From Cephalothrix simula (taxonomy: Eukaryota > Nemertea > Palaeonemertea > Archinemertea > Cephalotrichidae), in the NCBI GenBank assembly GCA_035591015.1, contig JAXIUW010181959.1, forward strand, positions 1-12,723: a stretch of 12,723 bases of DNA, in the 5' to 3' direction. The notes beneath the pieces were generated by a model, which saw only the letters and a list, made by a program, of their open reading frames with translations, ran no database searches and was not told where the DNA came from. The position numbers and the translations under genes were made by a program. This document shows positions 7,303 through 12,723 of the stretch, one piece after another (position 1 is the stretch's first letter; every line of letters begins with the position of its first letter).

Positions 7303-7371
7303 TCTATGCTAGCTTATGGATAGCGCGTTCGACTCATGATTTGAACGTTGCTGGCTGGAGTCTTGTCCGCT
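7303..7371 (+). repeat. tRNA-like SINE head (Met-like), decayed
   Basis: An A-box region TAGCTTATGGATAGCGCG (7310-7327) is followed by an anticodon-arm-like TTCGACTCATGATTTGAA (loop CTCATGA) and a degenerate B box GGCTGGAGTC (7353-7362; consensus GGTTCGANNCC). The stem TTCGA/TTTGAA can still partly pair. The CAT in the loop and the GATAGCGCGT word suggest a tRNA-Met-like ancestor; tRNA-Arg-like is an alternative. The decayed B box makes transcription unlikely. It is not the same sequence as the Met-like copy at 5096-5165, so a second source is possible. Confidence 0.55.
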
Positions 7372-7462
7372 CTCAAGTCGGATGGTTTTTTCAGATAATA
7401 AAGGGGGGGATGAGCAACATTCCCGCAGCTCAAACAACAGGTAAAGCTAAGGTGAAAAAAGT

Positions 7463-7514
7463 CTTATACTCAAAGTGCCACTTGCGATCTTCCGGAAGTA
7501 TAAGGTTCGAACTC
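7463..7514 (+). other. Nested inverted repeats ending in an isolated B-box-like site
   Basis: CTTATACT (7463-7470) pairs with AGTATAAG (7497-7504). Between the arms lie AAGTGCCACTT (a 5-bp stem) and the 10-bp palindrome CTTCCGGAAG (7489-7498), which partly competes with the outer stem. GGTTCGAACTC (7504-7514) follows and differs from the B-box consensus at one position. No A box is found at tRNA spacing. It may be a remnant of another tRNA-derived element or chance. Confidence 0.3.
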
Positions 7515-8067
7515 ATGCTCACTTGATTTATCTTCATCTTTTTAAATCTTGATCATTAGTAGTGGCAAAACGCCGTTTCTGGATCATCTACGCCCCCTAT
7601 AGCGGCTGCCATGTTATTATGACGTCATACGACCACTTTACGGCATAATGATGAACTTAATAAAATGATGGCGGCGTTAATAAGCCAGAATTGACGATTT
7701 GCAACTGCTATCGTTCTTGTAGTAACGTTTCATCTTGTCACAAAAGATAAATTATCTAATTTTTGATCTTTTGTCGTTGATTGTCTTACCAGCTGCCTAC
7801 CAGAGTAAGGTTAGTTTCATTCAAGCTTTTGGTTCGCTCATCATGAATGAAATAGTTACTCCAAAGTATTGATTGCTTCATTCTACGATGGCTGACGACG
7901 GAAGATTTTATCACCCACGACACATATGTTTTTCCATTTCAATCAAAATCGTGGAAATGTTTTATTGATTTCAGTAACAATAAAAAATTTTAAAGCAGTG
8001 CCTTTTCCTGTAGCAATAATATTATCATCATCGTCTCAACGGATTCAAGATCTCAAGGTCCCGGTGT
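7515..8067. other. Non-coding stretch, no gene seen
   Basis: It contains one TGACGTCA octamer at 7620-7627, next to a locally GC-richer patch (7590-7620). No repeat shared with the rest of the window was seen, and there is no usable open frame. Confidence 0.5.
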
Positions 8068-8170
8068 GAAAGGGATGCCGGTCCGGGCTGTAATCTCTGT
8101 ATATTAATGACGAAAGAAGCCCAGGGATGAATGTCCCCTCTAGGGATGATGTCCTTCCTCAGTGTATGAC
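8068..8170 (+). repeat. Dispersed repeat R, copy B
   Basis: It shares GAAAGGGATGCCGGTCCGG, GGGCTGTA, GACGAAAGAAGCCC and GGGATGAATGTCC with copy A (3001-3113), and GTCCCCTCT plus the right-hand part with copy C (2586-2650). It lacks the 17 bp between the GTCCGG words of copy A and keeps the 18 bp between two ATGTCC words (8131-8136 and 8149-8154) that copy A lacks. It lies about 5 kb from the other two in the same orientation, which shows the family is dispersed and not only a local duplication. Confidence 0.8.
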
Positions 8171-8323
8171 CAATCTTGGCTGGGTTGTTTTACTAGGCCA
8201 CTAAATCCCTAGCATTTCTCCCATAATTAACATTTTGGAAGCATTTTTTATATTATATGACATAATATGCAAAGTGGACAAAAATCCTTATGGACAACGA
8301 CCCCTTCGAGTCTTACTACTGAT

Positions 8324-8344
8324 GGTTTGGTTTGGTTTGGTTTG
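8324..8344 (+). repeat. (GGTTT)4 microsatellite
   Basis: Four perfect pentamers GGTTT in tandem, ending abruptly on both sides. Confidence 0.9.
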
Positions 8345-8486
8345 AAGGTTTCGGTGATTTTGTGCCCTTAAAATGTGGGGCATTCAAAGGCATGGTACGT
8401 ATATAGTACCAATAATTTGACGACCTTGGTGACGCACGTCGGCTCCTCCGGAGAGCTCACGCCTATGTCTTGAATGACCGCAATAT

Positions 8487-8501
8487 GTCTCTCGTAGAGA
8501 C
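8487..8501. repeat. Small hairpin GTCTCT-CGT-AGAGAC
   Basis: A perfect 6-bp stem with a 3-base loop. It stands alone, with no T-run or gene nearby. Confidence 0.4.
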
Positions 8502-9034
8502 GCACAATTTGACTTGACCAAATGCTTTTAAAAGTACATGCTAGCCATAAAGGTACATTTTCGTGCTTAGTTACGCATATAAGCTGTGTTGATAGGTTTT
8601 ACGATTTTCTGTTTATTTGTTGACATTATTTTCAGTTTAGCAAGTTCGTTATTTCTGTATAATCAGTAATATCGCTGCTTTGTCTTCCTAAATGAACTTA
8701 AGAGATAGAATTTCGATTATCAATGAACTCCATGGACACGATGATAATAAACAGACACTTTGATGTCATTTCGTACTAAAAAATCGAAAATTTCAATTAA
8801 TTTTGGTGATTGGTACTATAATATGCAAATAAGTGGTTTTGTCTTGATAAAATACCAATTAGATAGAGAGAGAAATATAATTAAAATTTCCCTTCGAGAA
8901 ATGACGTTGATAAGGTTTTTATAACCTTAAAACATTATATACCCTTCAAGACCAGTCTGCCTAAACCCTTAGCCACCGACAGCTCAGCTTCTTTTAGGAA
9001 AATCCGTTCGCAGGACTGCACTGGTAAGTGTACT

Positions 9035-9100
9035 CTCCTGGTCCTGGATTAGAACCCGTACCTATCACTGTCAGCCAGACGCTTACTGTAAGGTGCTCAT
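9035..9100 (-). repeat. tRNA-like SINE head, parent tRNA uncertain
   Basis: On the minus strand a D-arm-like GCACCTTACAGTAAGCGTCTGG leads to CTGACAGTGATAGG (anticodon-arm region) and a B box GGTTCTAATCC (9056-9046), one base from GGTTCGAATCC. The B box is the best-kept part. The A box is poor. The spacing between D-arm and B box is right for a tRNA. Anticodon assignment is unsafe; a Val-like loop is possible. It is read as a SINE head or tRNA pseudogene. Confidence 0.55.
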
Positions 9101-9550
9101 ATATACAACATATATTCGCCATTTATTTTTAATTCTTTTTGTCCACCACCCCCCTTCCTAATACACAGAATTCATGTTCATTGGTTTTAACGACACCATT
9201 ATGTTAATGGCATAATTGTGAATTATTAATTTCGAGTCTTCGACTAAGTCACTATATATATGTACTACTAGGTACTACACTCTCACTATCGTTTATTGGA
9301 AGTTTGATGGCATTTGTCACTAGGTGTGCTGAACTCTAACCAAACGTAAACTATTAAGCAAAAGTATTAGGTATATTTAACCCTATTTTTGATGGGGGGC
9401 GGCCCTAAAATCCGGGGCACGGAGACCCTTTTGAAAAAAGGATGGCGCCAAAATATTTATTTTTTCTGATTTTAGAAATTGGCGCCAAATTGACCCTAAA
9501 CGGTCCAAAATGACGCCGGAGTCCCTAAAATGAACTAAATAAGCTAAAAA
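9101..9550. other. Non-coding stretch with paired GGCGCCAAA sites
   Basis: Two GGCGCCAAA words (from 9444 and 9481) lie 37 bases apart, each containing GCGCCAAA, the reverse complement of the E2F-type TTTGGCGC. The words CCCTAAAA and GACCCTAAA recur between about 9404 and 9530. No gene is seen in either direction. Confidence 0.45.
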
Positions 9551-9600
9551 GATGCTAACAAATGCAGATGTAAGTTACATTATCTGCATTTGATGCTAAT
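9551..9600. mobile_element. Near-palindromic 32-bp insertion flanked by 8-bp direct repeat
   Basis: AAATGCAGATGTAA (9560-9573) is the near-perfect reverse complement of TTACATTATCTGCATTT (9575-9591), apart from a 2-base bulge. The palindrome is immediately flanked by GATGCTAA on both sides (9551-9558 and 9592-9599), each followed by a single C or T. A palindrome bordered by an 8-bp direct repeat looks like a minimal foldback insertion with a target duplication of hAT-like length. Replication slippage could give the same pattern. Confidence 0.5.
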
Positions 9601-11206
9601 TATCCTTCTGCACATCAGAGGGTTACATTGGCGTCGTTGGGCCACAAAAATAAAATAAAAACAATTATTGTCACAAAATTTTTCGGGCCCCCTTTTTGGC
9701 TCCCCTGGCGTTTTTGGTGAACTCATATTTTTGCAAATATGTAACCACATTTACCCCCAAAACAAAAATTTATTTTTTTGTAACATGTTCATGATTATTT
9801 ATGCATAAATGTGCCGAATTTCAACTCGGCATGGCCATCCACGGCTGAGATCTTGGGGGGAGGCGGAATCAACTCCCCTATCAGGTACCACACACAAAAT
9901 AGCCCATCAAAGGTAGGGTTAAATGAACATTTTACGTGTGATATCTGCTAATTTACATTTTTGTTTGACATTCGACAGATATTTGATTGATGTGTACATA
10001 TAAACAACGATTCTGAAGTATTTTTTTCATAGAATCTTTCGGCGGAAAGTAGGGGAAAATGGTGGTTTGACGTCAGAGTTAGATGTAGACTTCATGGTCA
10101 TGTGAAACAGTTAACATTGTTAAGAGGCTATCATGGAAAATTCATGATGTTTAAAACACTAAAATGTCAAGTATCTCACTTGCGAAGTGCTTTTCAATAA
10201 CATCAATAGTTTTTACCTGTTTCTAACCAAAGGTATTTAAATCTTATATACTTTTTAGAAAAAAAGTGCACTTTTCGATTAAACTTTTCGATGAACGGTG
10301 AGTGACGGGATAAATGTCTCTTGTCGAATACGTGCGGCAATGTTGCGTGACCCACTGGGTGACCTTGAAAAATTGTTTAACTTATTGTTCATTTACGTCA
10401 TTGGCTAGCTCCTAGGAACCCTAAAGCAACTTCTAAAATTTTTTGCAAAACATCCACAAAACTTTTTCGAGAAAAAATGTTTGGCCCCCGCGGCAAAAAA
10501 ACAAATTGAATCTACATTTTCCCTAAGCTTTCATAGTTTATAACGGCACACGATTTTTGAGTGGGGCTTTTTACCTGGATGTGAGATTTTAGAATTTACA
10601 TCTAATGTGTTCCCTTAAAATTAATTTTCAAACTCTATGAATTTTAAAATAGTTTTTCCATTATTTTGTGTTAGCATGATTGAAAATATGTTATCAAAAT
10701 TGCTAATACATGTAGCTCCCTAATATCGGTAAAGAAAGGGGGTGGAATAAAAAAGAATTTTCAGAGACGCCAACGTTGAAAATTTTCGTAACTGGCCACT
10801 TGACATTTTATCCGAAAAGGACGGGCTGCTCCTGACGCCCTAAAAAAGTTGCTGTATCTTTATTAGCTAATAGTATGAATAACAAGTCAAATGAGCCATA
10901 CTAATCAATCCTACGACATAACCTTCATATAACATTAAAAAATACATCTCTCAAGTTTTCAGCCATTTGGAGGCCTTAATGGAATTCGGAATATCATCAT
11001 ACATTTTTGTCTTAGGGGTGATAACAATGTTGATGAGATGCAGCTCAGATGCAAATGATGATAAAGATGGTCCCTTGTCTTCGGTGGTTTGGGGGTTTCA
11101 GAATGCATTTTGAGCAATGCTATAAAATACCTTGGATGCCGTTTGCTCAAATGAACATAGTTACAGTCGACTTCTGGTGTTATATCTAAAATTGGTAGAG
11201 TCGTAG
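9601..11206. other. Long non-coding AT-rich stretch, no gene seen
   Basis: About 1.6 kb with homopolymer runs and small palindromes: CATATTTTTGCAAATATG near 9724, CAACGTTG followed by GAAAATTTTC near 10771, and a TGACGTCA at 10068-10075. There is also a tandem 13-bp duplication at 10270-10295. A 63-codon minus-strand frame (10959-11150) shows no recognisable feature. No tRNA-like element or shared repeat was found. Confidence 0.5.
10270..10295 (+). repeat. 13-bp tandem duplication
   Basis: ACTTTTCGATTAA is followed directly by ACTTTTCGATGAA, with one difference. Confidence 0.75.
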
Positions 11207-11345
11207 AGTCGTGCTAGCCGAGCTGTCCAACGCGCAGTTCTTCGGGTAAATATCTGAAGGGCCCGGGTTCGATCCCTGGGTCCGCCGAGTGCTCTCGGGG
11301 TCTCAATCTTCCTTTGTATCAATTATATACGAAAAACAGTAAAGT
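11207..11345 (+). repeat. tRNA(Leu)-like SINE with intact B box
   Basis: The head GTCGTGCTAGCCGAGCTG followed by TCCAACGCGCAG resembles the acceptor/D-arm of a class II (Leu-type) tRNA. The T-arm is intact: CCGGG (11263-11267) and CCTGG (11275-11279) close the loop TTCGATC, and the B box GGTTCGATCC is perfect. It is followed by a non-tRNA body (TCCGCCGAGTGCT, CTCGGGGTCTCAATC, TTCCTTTGT, CAATTATATA) shared with the copy at 5574-5690. A shared tRNA-unrelated body behind a tRNA head is the mark of a SINE. Just before the head, AGAGTCGT is repeated in tandem (about 11201-11216), but I cannot match it to a duplication on the other side. Of the six tRNA-like elements this is the best preserved. It may keep polymerase III promoter function, though this is untested. 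Confidence 0.8.
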
Positions 11346-11779
11346 TCCTTGAAAACTTGGCACAGCTTATCAGAATTAACTCTTAGCTTTCTTTAATTTC
11401 AAGGTTGTTTCAACTTGTTGAATCTCATATGATCTGGCTTGTGATTTTTCTTCTATTTATATGTCATTTAAGACAATATCAAAACTACTTAGATATTATC
11501 TTCGACTAAACAAGTCTTTCCATAGCGTCGGGTGTGTTACTCCTTAAAAAAGTTAAAGAGCTTTCATTACCAGTCTGAAGTGGGGTTCTTCAAGCTGTAT
11601 TGCTTTTCAATCAAAAGTATTTGATAAAACAAGTCTCCCTTTCGTATATTGTAGAAAATTTACTTTTATATGGATTCGTTCTTTTACAAAACAAGTTTTG
11701 AGCAAGAAAATTGAATTTGAGTAGTATAGAAATTTACTATGGAACAATGAGGGACACACTCTCATTCTATATGTCTTCT
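11346..11779. other. Non-coding stretch, no gene seen
   Basis: AT-rich sequence between the SINE and the minisatellite with no repeat match and no open frame of note. Confidence 0.5.
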
Positions 11780-11960
11780 AATTTGTACCCAAAAAGTGCT
11801 ATATTTGTACTACAAGTACTTAACTTATACTACAAGTACTAAATTTGTACTAAAAAGTACTAGATTTGTACCAAAAAGTACTAAATTTGTTCTAAAAGTA
11901 CTAAATTTGTTCTATAAGTACTAAACTTGTACTAAAGGTACTAAATTTGTACGAAAAAAA
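11780..11960 (+). repeat. Minisatellite, 20-21-bp unit (AATTTGTACTAAAAGTACTA)
   Basis: About eight consecutive units of 20-21 bp vary around the consensus AATTTGTACTAAAAGTACTA. The decay rises to the right, and traces reach about 12000. Each typical unit contains GTACT and AGTAC as an inverted pair around AAA or AAAA, so every unit could form a small hairpin. Variants include TTGTTCT and TTGTACC. No coding frame is supported. Confidence 0.9.
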
Positions 11961-12043
11961 TTTATACGAAAAATACTAAAATCGTGCTACACGTTCTAAA
12001 CACGACTTTCCCCCAATGAAAAGTATTTTTAAGTACCAAAAAA

Positions 12044-12205
12044 GTACTAAATTTTTAATTAAAGTTTTTTGTACTAAAAATACTAAATTTTTATTGGAAG
12101 TACTGAATCTATAACTAAAAGTAATAAATTTGTACTAAATTTTTAATTAAAGTTATTTTGTACTAAAAGTGGAAGTACTGAATCTATGCTAAAAGTAATA
12201 AATTT
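12044..12205 (+). repeat. Higher-order tandem repeat built from the minisatellite
   Basis: Copy 1 (12044-12131, 88 bp) and copy 2 (12132-12205, 74 bp) both run GTACTAAATTTTTAATTAAAG, then TTTTGTACTAAAA, then TGGAAGTACTGAATCTAT and CTAAAAGTAATAAATTT. Copy 2 lacks about 14 bp, one ATACTAAATTTTTAT segment, present in copy 1. The units are assembled from GTACTAAA-type words of the neighbouring array, so this is a second-level amplification of the same material. Confidence 0.85.
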
Positions 12206-12723
12206 GTACTAAAAGTAATAAATTGGCTGAAGTACTAGACATTGGTAATAAGAATATTAAAAGTGCAAATATATCTGACTTGGTGCGTGATTTCATTTTT
12301 AGCCGCTAGTTGGCAATATGTTTATGCAGGATGTATTTACTGCAAAACATTTTTTGCCTGGAGCAATTTTTTACTTTGTAAATTATTCAGCCATTAATTT
12401 TGTTGATAAGAATCGATAGAGTTGCTAGGAAGCTAATTACTGTTTTTTGTTTTATTTCGCCTTATTAATTCTTTATCTTTTATACAAATCAAAATTCCAT
12501 TATGGTTGGTATTTGCCCCCGTATTGTGTATAATACCATTATATTCAGTTGAATATTTTAATCAGGTTTGACTTTGCTGATAAAAAAATATGTCCTAACA
12601 GCAGGACAATTTCATTGTTCTATGTCCAGTAGCATTTTTTATGTGTTCTAAATGTGCATGTTTTGAATTACTGAGTACTAAAAGTGCAAAGTGTACGCAG
12701 TGCTAGCTGAGAAGCTAGACGTA
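12206..12723. other. Non-coding right end with stray repeat words
   Basis: After a few more GTACTAAAAGT words (to about 12240), the sequence becomes AT-rich and non-repetitive. AGTACTAAAAGTGCAAA reappears at about 12674-12690, showing a stray unit far from the array. A small hairpin, CTAGCT-GAGA-AGCTAG, lies at 12703-12718. No gene is seen. Confidence 0.5.

Larger units (their letters stand above)
8171..9034. other. Non-coding stretch with microsatellite and small hairpins
   Basis: It holds a GGTTT microsatellite (8324-8344) and short palindromes, including ATATTAT/ATAATAT near 8251 and a 6-bp hairpin at 8487-8501. An octamer-type word ATGCAAAT lies near 8823. No gene is seen. Confidence 0.5.

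Noticed and set aside
8823-8830. Octamer (ATGCAAAT) regulatory site
   Set aside because: It is a single 8-bp match in AT-rich DNA without a neighbouring gene, easily expected by chance.
5096-9100. Functional tRNA genes
   Set aside because: The tRNA-like segments lack pairing acceptor stems or have damaged A or B boxes, so they are called SINE heads or pseudogenes.
11780-12240. CRISPR array
   Set aside because: The units are adjacent and degenerate with no unique spacers of constant length, and the sequence is otherwise eukaryotic. It is a minisatellite.

Overview
This is an AT-rich, repeat-dominated stretch of what looks like a metazoan nuclear genome. I find no credible protein-coding gene, no intact functional RNA gene and no prokaryotic feature. 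The animal assignment is an inference. It rests on TTAGGG telomere-type repeats at the left edge, several decayed tRNA-derived (SINE-like) elements, short MITE-like elements with terminal inverted repeats, and decayed satellite and minisatellite arrays. The repeat mix would suit an aquatic invertebrate such as a mollusc, annelid, brachiopod or echinoderm, but I cannot name the species. All open frames are short (about 60 to 109 codons), overlap one another or the repeats, and resemble no protein family I recognise.

Layout. Positions 1-18 hold three TTAGGG-type repeats, followed at 44-65 by a 9-bp CCCTA-containing repeat. From about 770 to 4165 the sequence is rich in GGCC and GGCCCTG motifs. 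This is an old tandem repeat with a period near 165-170 bp. It is clearest at 1696-2195 (three consecutive units of 166, 170 and 164 bp), and diverged blocks of the same family lie at 772-1055 and 3481-4165. The array is interrupted at about 2300-3480. That interval holds two copies of a short dispersed repeat (2586-2650 and 3001-3113) flanking a 210-bp element with 46-48-bp terminal inverted repeats (2687-2896).

From 5096 to 11345 there are six tRNA-like remnants on both strands, apparently from several tRNA ancestors: Met-like at 5096 and 7303, Leu-like at 5574 and 11207, Phe-like at 6105, and one unassigned at 9035. The same stretch holds a second TIR element (6571-6889), a third copy of the dispersed repeat (8068-8170), and a 32-bp near-palindrome flanked by an 8-bp direct repeat (9551-9600). 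The right end carries a 20-21-bp minisatellite (11780-about 11960) that passes into a longer higher-order repeat (12044-12205).

The genes do not work together in any way, because none is visible. The window is best read as a graveyard of small non-autonomous elements and decayed tandem repeats. Its most informative content is how these repeats are nested and how they decayed. In particular, three repeat comparisons each differ by a 17-19-bp indel bounded by a short direct repeat. I see no evidence for a previously undescribed functional system.
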